Assembly: GCF_009806985.1 (NCBI RefSeq)
Contig: NZ_WUAX01000005.1
Location: 83,363 to 147,362 of the forward strand
Origin: Halorubrum sp. JWXQ-INN 858
GTDB taxonomy: Archaea; Halobacteriota; Halobacteria; Halobacteriales; Haloferacaceae
Reading direction: 5' to 3'
DNA length: 64,000 nucleotides
The position numbers were made by a program, and so were the translations under genes. Each line of letters begins with the position of its first letter. The first letter of the stretch is position 1. The notes under the pieces were generated by a model. The model did not search any database. It had not been told where the DNA came from and saw only the letters and a list, made by a program, of their open reading frames with translations. Below, one piece after another: positions 45,327 through 54,700 of the stretch.

Positions 45327-45605
45327 ATGGAACCTCCGATCTCCACACGAACGACAGAACGGGCCTTCGCACCGACCACGCCACCGTCCATCGGCAGCTC
45401 GATCGGGGCGCTACTCGGGTTCTTCGTACTCGTCTCGACGGCGCTCGTCGCCGCCACGTACCCGCTGGCGGCGCTCGCCACACTGACCGCCCTCGTCGCC
45501 GTCCTCATCGGTCTCCGATCGCTTGCGGGACGCACCCGAGGGACGCTTCGGCGGATCGACTTCCCGGGGCTCGGAACCGTCGAGTTCCGGTTCCTCCGCG
45601 CGTAA
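45327..45605 (+). CDS. Small membrane protein, function unknown
   Basis: 92 residues: a polar Thr/Pro-rich start (MEPPISTRTTERAFAPTTPP), two closely spaced hydrophobic helices (about 22-45 and 46-66), then a basic tail (GRTRGTLRRIDFPGLGTVEFRFLRA). An in-frame ATG at 45291 would add 12 residues. It is preceded by an AT-rich promoter-like stretch. No family recognised. Confidence 0.45.
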   Translation: MEPPISTRTTERAFAPTTPPSIGSSIGALLGFFVLVSTALVAATYPLAALATLTALVAVLIGLRSLAGRTRGTLRRIDFPGLGTVEFRFLRA

Positions 45606-45644
45606 CGGCCGTCTTCCGACCCGTTTTTCGATCTGTTCCGCCTT

Positions 45645-45690
45645 CTAACCACTACTTGGCTTTTTAACCACTACTCGGCCTTTTCAAGCG
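45645..45690. repeat. 20-bp imperfect direct repeat containing TTTTTAA
   Basis: TCTAACCACTACTTGGCTTT and TTTAACCACTACTCGGCCTT follow each other, and a looser third version (CTTTTAAACACCCACTCCGC) begins near 45700. T-runs suggest it may serve as a transcript 3' end for the upstream or downstream convergent genes. Confidence 0.6.
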
Positions 45691-45778
45691 CCCGCGCTAC
45701 CTTTTAAACACCCACTCCGCCCTTTTCAGTCGGGTCGCCGTCGCTCGGGCGTCGAGCGTTCGGCGACGCCGCGGCGGC

Positions 45779-46036
45779 TCACCTCCAGTGCCAGAACGAG
45801 TTGCCGTCGTCCTCGACCGGATCGGTCCGGGCCTTGAGGTCGGCGACGTCCTCCGCGGTCGGCTCGCGGTCGCCGGGGAGCCGCTCCATGCAGTCGAAAC
45901 AGAGGAAGAACTCGGAGCCGTCGCTCAACTCGAGGGTCATCCCTTGCGTCGACTCGAACGCGAAGTTCCAGAGGTCGCCGATGCCGCCGGCGATCCGCAC
46001 GTTGCGCTCGCAGACGTGACACGGCTCCGAGGCCAT
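45779..46036 (-). CDS. Small zinc-finger protein (two CxxC)
   Basis: 85 residues with CHVC at 6-9 and CFDC in FFLCFDCMERLPGD near the middle; together they form a likely four-Cys zinc site around a beta-rich centre. Homologues are widespread in haloarchaea with unknown function. The C-terminus is acidic with a terminal FWHWR. Confidence 0.7.
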   Translation of the reverse strand: MASEPCHVCERNVRIAGGIGDLWNFAFESTQGMTLELSDGSEFFLCFDCMERLPGDREPTAEDVADLKARTDPVEDDGNSFWHWR

Positions 46037-46195
46037 ACCCCGCCTTGGGCCCCGGCCTAATAAGGGGTGTCGCGTTCGCCTCGCTCCGCGTCAACGTCGC
46101 CCGCGTCAACGTCGCTCGTGTTCGTCCCGCCCCGTGTTCGTTTCGACTCACGTTCGTCCCGTCCGGCGTTCACGCCGCCTGCCCGCCGCGTGCGG

Positions 46196-47530
46196 TCACC
46201 GATCGCCGGCGGGGCGCTCGACGGCGACGACGTGTGCGTCGGTCGGGTCGAAACCGACGGCGACCGTCCCTGATAAGGGATCGGGGGTCCGCACGACGAC
46301 CGCTCGCCCGCCCCAATCGAGGTGGACGCGGGTCGTCTCCCCGAGGAACTCCGCGCTCTCGACGGGCGCGCGCAGGGCGGCCTCCCCGCCGCCGATCCGG
46401 AGGTTCTCCGGACGGACACAGAACGTCACCCGGTCCCCGACCGCGACGTCGTCGGCGACGGCGACCCGGAGAGGGTCCCCGCCGACGTCGACGTCGGCGA
46501 CGCGGTCCGCGGGTGGCTTGCGTCCCGCGCGCCCCTCCGTTTCGTCTGGAACCCTCGCCGTCCCGTCCGTACCCCGGCGCTCCCCCGGTTCGTTCGCGTC
46601 CTCCGTTCCACCCGAACGCGTCGCTCCACCCGAACGGATCGCTCCATCCGAACGCGTCGCTCCACTCGAAACCGAGCCCCGGTCAGGCGGAGACGATCCA
46701 ACCGAAGCAGGGGGGTCGCCCGTCTCCCGCGGTCCGTCCGTGACGCGGGTGACGACGCCGTCGAAGACGTTGTTGTCGCCGACGAACTCGGCGACGAACC
46801 GCGAGGTCGGCCGCCGGTACACCGTCCGCGGCGGGGCCACCTGTTCGGGCGCACCGGCCCGCATCACCGCGACGCGGTCCGACACCGCGAGCGCCTCCTC
46901 CTGGTCGTGGGTGACGTACACCGTCGTGATCGACAGCTCGCGCTGGATCGCCTTCACCTGCACGCGGAGCCGCTCGCGGAGCCGCGCGTCGAGCGCGCTC
47001 ATCGGCTCGTCGAGCAGCAGGACGTCGGGCCCCGTCGCGAGCGCGCGCGCCATCGCGACCCGCTGCTGTTGCCCCCCCGAGAGGCTGTCGGGGTCGCGGT
47101 CCTCGGCTCCGCCGAGGTCGACCAACTCGAGGAGCTCCCGAACCCGCTCCTTCCGGCCGACGCCCCCGGGCGGGTCGGCGAAGTTGAGGCCGTAGCCGAC
47201 GTTCTCGCCCACGGTCATGTGCGGGAACAGCGCGTAGTTCTGGAAGACGACGCCGACGTCGCGCCCCTCCGGCGGGACGCCGGAGACGTCCTCGCCGCGG
47301 AACCGTATCGCTCCCGCGGTCGGCTGCTCGAACCCCGCGATCAGCCGGAGCGTCGTCGTCTTCCCGCAGCCGGAGGGGCCGACGAGCGTGAAGAACTCGC
47401 CCTCGCGGACCGTCAGGTCGACGTCGTCGACGGCGACGGCGTCGCCGTAGCGCCTGCTCACGCCGTCGAGCTCGACCGCGGGCGGGGCCCGATCGCGAGC
47501 CGTGGCGTCCTCAGATGCCAAAGCTCTCAC
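46196..47530 (-). CDS. thiQ: ABC transporter ATP-binding protein (ThiQ-like)
   Basis: A 444-residue ATPase of the MalK/PotA/ThiQ class. Walker A GPSGCGKT, signature LSGGQQQR, Walker [13 protein letters not shown] and the H-loop VTHDQEEA sit in the first 235 residues. The C-terminal TOBE-like part is interrupted by a low-complexity insertion (about 275-340) in which an 18-bp repeat (46606-46674) encodes RSGGAT-type hexapeptides. It starts with GTG, overlapping the permease gene by 20 nt. With the permease and binding protein it forms a three-gene importer, probably for thiamine, by similarity of the binding protein. Confidence 0.85.
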   Translation of the reverse strand: MRALASEDATARDRAPPAVELDGVSRRYGDAVAVDDVDLTVREGEFFTLVGPSGCGKTTTLRLIAGFEQPTAGAIRFRGEDVSGVPPEGRDVGVVFQNYALFPHMTVGENVGYGLNFADPPGGVGRKERVRELLELVDLGGAEDRDPDSLSGGQQQRVAMARALATGPDVLLLDEPMSALDARLRERLRVQVKAIQRELSITTVYVTHDQEEALAVSDRVAVMRAGAPEQVAPPRTVYRRPTSRFVAEFVGDNNVFDGVVTRVTDGPRETGDPPASVGSSPPDRGSVSSGATRSDGAIRSGGATRSGGTEDANEPGERRGTDGTARVPDETEGRAGRKPPADRVADVDVGGDPLRVAVADDVAVGDRVTFCVRPENLRIGGGEAALRAPVESAEFLGETTRVHLDWGGRAVVVRTPDPLSGTVAVGFDPTDAHVVAVERPAGDR

Positions 47531-49319
47531 CCCCGAGCCGGTCGATCACGACGAAACTGACGCTGGTCACGACGAGGAGGACGACGCCCATCGCGGTCGC
47601 CGGTCCGAGCCGGCGACCGATGAACCGTTCGATCGCGACCGGCATCGTGTACGCGTCGACGCCGGTCGCCAACACGACCGTCGAGGAGAACTCCCCCATC
47701 GAGATCGCGAAGGCGAACGCGGCTCCCGCGACGACCCCCGGCCACACGAGCGGGAGTTCGACGTCGAGGACGACCCGCGCCCGCGACGCGCCGAGCGCGC
47801 GCGCCGACTCCACGAGCGACCGGTCGAGCCCCTCCAGCCCGGGGGCGACCGTTCGGACGACGAACGGGTAGCCGGAGACGGCGTGGGCGGCGACGATCGC
47901 GACCGAGCCCGCGACGACGATCCGCCACCCGCCGATCTCGACGCCGAAGACGAGCCCCCGCAACAGGCCCAGCCCGACGATGATCCCGGACACCGCGAGC
48001 GGAGCCATCGCGACGACGTCGACGAGCTTCCGGCCGCGGTACCGCCGCGTCGTCAACACCGCGACGACGACGCCCATCGGCAGGGCGACGAGCAGCGACC
48101 CGACGGCGAAGACGAGCGAGTTCCGGATGGCGGGCCACGGCCGCACCTGGAACGCGGCCCCGGTCCGCTGCCGGTCGAGCAGGAACCGGTAGTGGTCGAG
48201 GGTGAATCCCCCGTCCCCGCCGGTCACGCTCGCGAGCACCATCGAGAGGACCGGCGCGACGAACACGAACGCCGCGACGACGGCGTACGCCAGGAGGCCG
48301 ACCCGCGGGAGGACCGCGCGCACGGTCGGGACGGGCGGAAGCAGCGGGCGACGCGGCAGCGGGCGCGCGCCGCGCGAGCGGACCGCGTGCCGGGCCTCGT
48401 ACCGGAGGTACGCGAACAGGACCGACAGCGAGATGACCAGTTCGACGATCGCCAGCGCCGCCGCCTCCGCGTAGTTCAGGTCGCGCACGAGCCGGTAGAC
48501 GAACACCTCGACGGTCGCGAGCTGGAACCCCCCGAGCGCCAGCACGATGGGGAACGTGCCGAACGTGAAGACGAACGTCAGTGCGGCCCCCATCAACACC
48601 GCCGGGTAGACCTGGGGAGCGACGACGTCGCGGAAGGCCCGGAACGGGGTCGCCCCGAGGCTTCGGGCGGTCTCGACGGTCCGAGCGTCGACCGACTCCC
48701 ACGCCGCGGTCGTCACCCGGGCGACGAGCGGCGCGTTGTAGAACGCGTGGGCGATCACGATCGCCTCCACCGTGAACATGAGCTCGACGGGGCCGAGCCC
48801 GACCGCGCCGAGCGCCGCGTTGAGGGTCCCGTTCCGGCCGAACGTCGCGACGAAGCCGACGGCGACCATGATCGACGGGAGCACGAACGGGAGGATCGTC
48901 AGCGACCGGAGGGTGCGCCGACCGCGGAACTCGAAGCGGGCGAGGAGGTACGCTGCGGGAACGCCCAGCGCGACGCTGGCGACCGTCGAGAGCGCCGCCT
49001 GATACGCCGTGAAGCCGACGATCCCCAGCCGCCGGTCCGGCCCGAGGAAGTCGGAGACGACCGTCGCGGGCGGCTCGCCCGCGAACAGCCGCGCGAGGTC
49101 GCCGAAGTAGAACGGGTCCCGAAGGATCTCCGCGAAGACGCCGAGGGTGAAGACGCCGTCGACGACGACGGACTCGACGAACACGGTGCCGACGGGGTAG
49201 TAGAAGACGACGAGCAACACCGCGGTCGTCGCGGCCGCGAGGGCGGCCAGCGCCCACCGTTCGGCCCCCTCGCGGACGGCCTCGCGGACGCCCCGCCGAC
49301 CGCGGTTCGCGTCGCTCAC
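47511..49319 (-). CDS. thiP: ABC transporter permease, fused two-domain (ThiP-like)
   Basis: 602 residues and about 12 membrane segments in two halves, each with an EAA-like loop (ETARSLGATPFRAFRDVVAPQVYP in the first; ESARALGASRARVVLDVELPLVWPG in the second). A duplicated permease in one chain is typical of the thiamine and iron(III) ABC importers. The start is GTG. It lies 4 nt after the binding protein gene, and its end overlaps the ATPase gene. Confidence 0.85.
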   Translation of the reverse strand: MSDANRGRRGVREAVREGAERWALAALAAATTAVLLVVFYYPVGTVFVESVVVDGVFTLGVFAEILRDPFYFGDLARLFAGEPPATVVSDFLGPDRRLGIVGFTAYQAALSTVASVALGVPAAYLLARFEFRGRRTLRSLTILPFVLPSIMVAVGFVATFGRNGTLNAALGAVGLGPVELMFTVEAIVIAHAFYNAPLVARVTTAAWESVDARTVETARSLGATPFRAFRDVVAPQVYPAVLMGAALTFVFTFGTFPIVLALGGFQLATVEVFVYRLVRDLNYAEAAALAIVELVISLSVLFAYLRYEARHAVRSRGARPLPRRPLLPPVPTVRAVLPRVGLLAYAVVAAFVFVAPVLSMVLASVTGGDGGFTLDHYRFLLDRQRTGAAFQVRPWPAIRNSLVFAVGSLLVALPMGVVVAVLTTRRYRGRKLVDVVAMAPLAVSGIIVGLGLLRGLVFGVEIGGWRIVVAGSVAIVAAHAVSGYPFVVRTVAPGLEGLDRSLVESARALGASRARVVLDVELPLVWPGVVAGAAFAFAISMGEFSSTVVLATGVDAYTMPVAIERFIGRRLGPATAMGVVLLVVTSVSFVVIDRLGGESFGI

Positions 49320-49323
49320 GGGG

Positions 49324-50730
49324 TCAGCCGCCGGCGAACTGCCGTTCCCACGCCTCGATCCAGCCCTCCACCGATCCCTCGAGCTCCTCGTAGGTGAACG
49401 TCACCGGCTCCGCGGGCTCCTGTGCGAGCTCCGCGTAGTCGTCGTCGAGGTCGGCGGTCGTGGTCGCGGGGAACTGGACGTTCCGCTCGGCGATCTCCCC
49501 CTGCACCTCCGGCTCGAGCAGGAACGCGAGGAGCTCGCGGGCCAACTCGGGCTCGTCGGCGTCCGCGAACAGCGCCGCGCCTTCCGGGTTCGCGTACGCC
49601 TGGTCGTCGAGGAACCGCACCTGGTGTCCCGCTAAGTCCGCCCCCTCGGCCGCCGCGAACACCTGGTCGGTGGAGTAGGAGACGACCATGGGCGCTTCGC
49701 CGCCGGACCACGCCGCGTACGCGTCGTTCCAGGAGCCGAGCACGCGAACGTCGTTGTCCTGGAGGTCGGCCCAGAAGTCGAGGTAGTCGTACCCGTCCTC
49801 GCCGTCGTCGCCGCCGCTGTCGTCTTCGTCGTCATCGCCGTCGCTGTCGTTCTCGTCGTCGCTATCGTCGCCACCCTCGCCCGCGAAGTCGTCCGCCCCG
49901 AACCGGTGGACGGTGTGCAACAGGAACGCCCGTCCCGTCGTCGAGCCTCCGGGGTTCTGCGCGATGAGCGCGCCGCGGTGTTCCTCCTCGAGGAGCCCCT
50001 CGAACGTCGCCGGAGCCTCCGTCGCGGTGCCGTCGTAGACGAGGCTGACGTAGTTGGTCGCGTAGGGTATCGCGCGGTTCCGCGGGTCGAACATCAACTC
50101 CTCCCGCACGTCGTCGACCGCCTCGACGTCGACGAAGGCGTCGGCCGCGAACAGGGGGTCGTCGAGCGCCCGGTCGACCCGAACGAGATCGTCCGTGGTG
50201 AGCCCGACGAACAGGTCGGCCTCGACCTCCGCGCCGGACGCCCGCCGTTCGACGTAGTGGTTCACCCCGTTCGAGGGGATCGCCCACTCGATCTCGACGC
50301 CGTGCCGCTCGGCGAACGCCTCGCGGATCCACTCGCCGGGGCTCGTCGACGGCGCGTCGACGAACGACTCGTACGTCGCGACCGTCAGCGTCGGCGCGTC
50401 GCCGCCCCCGTCGTCGTCCCCGTCACGGCCCGCGCCGTCATCCCTGTCGTCGTCCGGGCCGTCGACCGTCCCCTCATCGTCGTCATCGTCGCCGGTCGGC
50501 TCCGCGCTACAGCCCGCGAGCGCGAGGACGCCGGCGGTCCCGGTCGCCGCGAGGAACCGGCGACGGCTGCGCGCGGCGGCAGCGTTCACGGTTCGCTCGT
50601 CGGCCGCGCCCGCGGTGGCGGCGCGGTCGTCGGTCGAGCGGTCGTCGGTCGAACGGTTCTCGATCGAACGATCGTCGGTGGAGCCGTCGTCGGCTTCGGC
50701 TGGGCGCTCCCGGTCGTCGAAGGGGGCCAT
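49324..50730 (-). CDS. thiB: Thiamine-type ABC transporter substrate-binding lipoprotein (ThiB/TbpA-like)
   Basis: 468 residues. An unusual polar N-terminus with STDDRS repeats precedes a Tat/lipobox signal (SRRRFLAATGTAGVLALAGC, about 55-74). The mature part resembles TbpA: TVATYESFVDAPST, ADLFVGLTTDDLV, IPYATNYVSLVYDG, an NPGGSTTGRAFLL block, LGSWNDAYAAWSGGEAPMVVSYSTD. An Asp/Gly-rich loop (about 285-312) is inserted between lobes, a halophilic adaptation. It is the first gene of the operon, with TTATGTATAA about 20-30 nt before the ATG. The ligand is inferred, not certain. Confidence 0.8.
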   Translation of the reverse strand: MAPFDDRERPAEADDGSTDDRSIENRSTDDRSTDDRAATAGAADERTVNAAAARSRRRFLAATGTAGVLALAGCSAEPTGDDDDDEGTVDGPDDDRDDGAGRDGDDDGGGDAPTLTVATYESFVDAPSTSPGEWIREAFAERHGVEIEWAIPSNGVNHYVERRASGAEVEADLFVGLTTDDLVRVDRALDDPLFAADAFVDVEAVDDVREELMFDPRNRAIPYATNYVSLVYDGTATEAPATFEGLLEEEHRGALIAQNPGGSTTGRAFLLHTVHRFGADDFAGEGGDDSDDENDSDGDDDEDDSGGDDGEDGYDYLDFWADLQDNDVRVLGSWNDAYAAWSGGEAPMVVSYSTDQVFAAAEGADLAGHQVRFLDDQAYANPEGAALFADADEPELARELLAFLLEPEVQGEIAERNVQFPATTTADLDDDYAELAQEPAEPVTFTYEELEGSVEGWIEAWERQFAGG

Positions 50731-50750
50731 TACCTGGTTGTTACACCCGG

Positions 50751-50760
50751 TTATACATAA
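50751..50760 (-). promoter_or_regulatory. TATA-like palindrome before thiB
   Basis: TTATGTATAA on the minus strand lies 21-30 nt before the ATG at 50730, so the thi operon transcript is probably leaderless. No TPP riboswitch is possible in so short a leader. A near-repeat GGTTGTTACACCCGGTTATAC overlaps it and may be an operator. Confidence 0.5.
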
Positions 50761-50849
50761 GCGATCCGTGTCACGATCCCGCGGAGGCGCGTCTCGGTTC
50801 CGATAGCTGCGGCGACAGGGATTTATCGGTCGCTCGTCTCGGGAGGTGC

Positions 50850-51755
50850 ATGCACGACGAGACCGGAGGGGACGGGACTCGGCGGGACGGGACTCGGCAG
50901 GACGGGACCGGGCGTGACGGACTTGGGCGTGACGAAGCCGAGACCGCTGGATTCCGGCCGGGATCGGCGCTCACGCGGCGGCGACTGCTCTCGACGGGCG
51001 CGGCCGTCGGCCTCGCGGCGACGGCGGGCTGTTTGGACACGCGTGAGGGGGCGGTCCCCGGACCGGTGGTCACGGACGGCCGGATCGACGACGGCTGGCG
51101 GCTCGTCGAGGAGTCCGACGGCGTCGTCTTCGAGGAGGCGTTCGGGCCGGTGACGATTCGGGCGCTCGAACACACGCTCCTCTACGAGTACGTCGACCTC
51201 GCGGAGGCGCTCGCGGAGACGTTCGACGCCTCCGGCTCGCCCGTGGTGTTCTTCGCCTCCCGGATCGACCTGCGACCCGCCATCGATCGGCTCCCCGGCG
51301 GGATCGGACGCGACCGGCTGATGGAGGAAGTGCGCCCCGCAGCCGAGGCGGCGTTCCGCGACCAGCTCCGCGAGAGCGGCCTCGAGGACGTCGACGTGGA
51401 AGAGACCGGCACCGAGACGGTCACGGGAGGGCACACGGCGTCGACCGCGCGGTTCTCCGCGCGGTTCCCAGTCACGGGCGAGACGCCGCTCCCGGACGGC
51501 TCGACGGAGGGGTTCGACGACGTGATCACGGTCGAGGCGCGTCTCGCACTCTGGCACGACGGGATGGACGTGCTGCTGTCGGGCGGGGCGTACCCGACGG
51601 AGCCGGTCAGCGACGTGATCTCCCGGGCGCTCCCCGACGCGGTCGCTGACGAGTCCCTCGTCGACGACCTGCTCGGCGACGACGCCGAGGCGCTCTCGAC
51701 GGAGCCGGAGACGTTCGCGGAGGCGGTCGAGGCGCTGCTCGTCGCCGTCGAGTGA
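50850..51755 (+). CDS. Tat lipoprotein (DUF6517-like), function unknown
   Basis: 301 residues. The first 35 residues are a Gly/Arg/Asp repeat (GRDG, GTRRDGT) encoded by a tandem DNA repeat, followed by a Tat signal (LTRRRLLSTGAAVGLAATAGC). The mature domain is acidic with alternating strands (DGWRLVEESDGVVFEEAFGPVTIRALEH read in parts) seen in a haloarchaeal lipoprotein group of unknown function. ATTTAT at 50820-50825 is the likely TATA. The true start could be nearer the Arg-Arg motif, because the repeat region is unlikely to be functional. Confidence 0.65.
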   Translation: MHDETGGDGTRRDGTRQDGTGRDGLGRDEAETAGFRPGSALTRRRLLSTGAAVGLAATAGCLDTREGAVPGPVVTDGRIDDGWRLVEESDGVVFEEAFGPVTIRALEHTLLYEYVDLAEALAETFDASGSPVVFFASRIDLRPAIDRLPGGIGRDRLMEEVRPAAEAAFRDQLRESGLEDVDVEETGTETVTGGHTASTARFSARFPVTGETPLPDGSTEGFDDVITVEARLALWHDGMDVLLSGGAYPTEPVSDVISRALPDAVADESLVDDLLGDDAEALSTEPETFAEAVEALLVAVE

Positions 51756-51794
51756 TCGCGTATCGAGTGACGAGGTCGGGCTCCGTGCGCCAGC

Positions 51795-54700
51795 TCACAT
51801 GAAGTCCGCGATGCCGGACTGCTTGTTGGTGTCGTCCTCGAAGACGGACTCGAGCGCGTCCTCCAACACGTACAGCCGCTGTTTGGTGTACGGCCGACAG
51901 TCGAACCGCTCGGCGACCTCGATCGCCGTGTCCATGTACTTGTTGACGGAGCCCTCGTGGACCGTCAGGTTCACCCGGCCGCCACACTCCCGGCAGTCGC
52001 CGGTCAGCGGCACCCGTCGGTACTTCTCGCCGCAGTCGAGACACCGCGTCTCCTGTCTCGAGAAGGCCCGCAGGTTCCCGATGAGGTCCGGCAGGAAGTG
52101 GTACTCGATGACGCGCTCGGCGACGTCCGTCTCGTCGACCGCCCGGATCTTCCGCGACAGCTCCAGCTGGGCGTCCATCTTGTCCATCATCGACCCGAGG
52201 GTCTTGTACGCCGAGAGGTCCGGTCCCATCGCGATGTCCGTCGTGTCGTGGGTGTGGTCGAACCCGCGGTACTCCTCGTCGGTGCCGAGCGTGTCCTCGC
52301 CGAGCTGGATGACGTCTTCGACGACGCCCGGGTCCGCCATCTCCAGCGTCGCCTCGTAGAACTCCAAGGGATACCGCCGCACGATGTCCATGTTGTGCGC
52401 CTCGTCGTCGATCTCCGAGGGGTCGATCCGCGAGGACATCACGAGGGGCGCGTCCATTTTCCCGCCTCTCTGGTTGGGGAGGAACGTCTTCGAGAAGTTG
52501 AGGAGACCGTCCATGAGCAGCATGACGCAGTCCTCGTCTCCATCGCACTGGGCGACGTACAGATCGTTCGCGATCAGCGTGTGCGTCCCCTCTACGGTCA
52601 GACAGTAGGTATGGTTGACGTCGCTCTCGACGTACCGGACCGATTTCACCACGTCCGTTACGTGACCGCCGTCCGTGGCTGTACTTCCACGCGTCTCGGG
52701 TATCGGATCGGCCGTGGTTCGAGGGCGGGGTAGCAGGTCCCCTGCCGTCAATTCGCTGGCTGGGATCTTCCGGATCGAGCCGTCCGTCACTCGGAGCATC
52801 GAGTGGTCCTGCGTTACTCGTATCGTGCGGCCGCTCCGCGTTTCAACGCGAAGGAGATGGTCCTGACTCCGATGCTTCGAAACGGCCGTCACCGACTTCG
52901 TTTTTCGGACTCCGTGCTCGTCGATCGACGGCACACGAACCGCCCCGTCCAGCTTCTGGACGAACGTCCCGACGTCGTCCGTTTGTGGATTATTTAAGCG
53001 TGACTCGACGAATGTCTCGATCGTTTCCTGGCGTGTGATCCCGTCGACTTCGTACTCGATCTCCGTCTCCGGATGGAAGCAGTTCCGCCGTTTCGCTGCA
53101 TGGAAATACGGATGCGCATATCCCACCGCCGCCGACGTGAAGCCGACGACGCGGCCGACGGTCGCGGCGCTCGTGTGCGGGGCCATCCCGAAGACGAGCT
53201 CGCCGACGAGATCGTCGCGCTCGTTCACCTCATAAAAGCGCGGGAGGTCGTAGTACTGCGCCAGCAGGTCGTCGACGAAGTCGGCCGTCTTCAGCATGTG
53301 TTCGGCCGCGCCGTCCGAGAGGACCAGGTCCTGCACCTTCAACTCGATCAGCTGGTCGTCGTGCCGGAGCGGCTCGCCGTCGATGTCCGTCTCGTAGCCG
53401 AGCTCGCGGAAGTGGTCGGCGGTGACGTCGAGCTCCTCCGGCCGCACCGCGGTGACGGGGAGGTCGGTCATGTCGTACCGGACCGTGCCGTCCTTGAACG
53501 AGGTGACGCCGTTTTTCGCGCGGAGGATCCCCTTCTCGATCGGCTCCGGCGTCTTGTTCGTCGACGTGAGCCCTTGAACCCCTTTCAGGATCTCGAAGGC
53601 GGACTCGCGCTCGCCGACGGCCTCCAGCGCCGACCGGTACGCGTCGTTGACGTCGACGTCCTGGTACGTCGCCGCGGTGACCTCCCACTCGCAGCGCGGG
53701 CATTCGACGCGGCCCGCCTCGTCGGGCTCACAGACCCGTCCGCAGTCGCCACACTCGTAGTGCGGCTCGGTGTGGACGTCGCATTCCGGACAAGCCGTCC
53801 GATAGGTGTGGCGGTCGCAGTCCGGACAGACCCGCTCGCCGACCTCGATCTCGTGGTGGCCGCGTCGCCCGCGGTCGTCCATCGTCCCGGCCGCCTTCGC
53901 GACGTCGCGCTGCGGACCGCCCGCCTCGTTGATGGGAAAGAGGGTGTGGACGGCGGGCGAGAGGTCGCGGCTCTCGGACTTCTCCGGCCGGCCCATGCGG
54001 TTCCCGATCCGGGTCGGGGCGCGCTCGCGGACGGTGACCGGCGCGACCTCGTTGACCGCCCGGACCGCGTTGTCGCCGCCGTCCCACGCCCGTGCCGTCT
54101 CCGACAGCGTCTCCCAGCCCTTCCGGAGCCCGTCGTCGACCCCGAGCGAGCGAGCGAGGGGTCGCCACGTCGGGACCCGAAGCGCGTCCGCGGTGGCGAC
54201 GTGCTCGACGAGCAGCGCTTCGAGCGCCGCCCGCGTCGTTTCCGTGTGCTCGATCGTCAGCGTCCCTTCGACGACCTCGCCGTCGGCGACGGCGTTCGCG
54301 AGCGCCTCGAACGACGCCACGTCGAGGTCGTGCCAGAGATACGTGTACTCCGGGTGCAGCGGGCAGTCGTACGACTCCGCCCACGAGAGCGCGGTGTCCA
54401 CGTCCGGGCGTTCGAGGTCGACGCTCGGATCGTCCGAAAGCGCCTGCACGTCGGCCCCCGCGGCCGCGAACTCCTGCACCCACCACTCGTAGCAGTAGGC
54501 GGCGGGCGCGAGCGGGTGGTTGTTCTCGACGAACTCGCCGTAGTTGACGAGGTACTCGCCCAGGTCGAGGATCCGCTCGATCCCGTTCCGGACCGCCACC
54601 GCCTCCTCGGGGTCGTCGATGCGTCGCACCTCTCCGTTGGCGAGTTTCACCGTCGGCCCCTCGATGGAGTCGACCGGGACGACCCCATGAGCCTTTCCCG

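Noticed and set aside
50731..50849. TPP riboswitch upstream of the thi operon
   Set aside because: Only about 20 nt lie between the TATA box and the start codon, too short for a riboswitch, and no THI-box-like sequence is seen.
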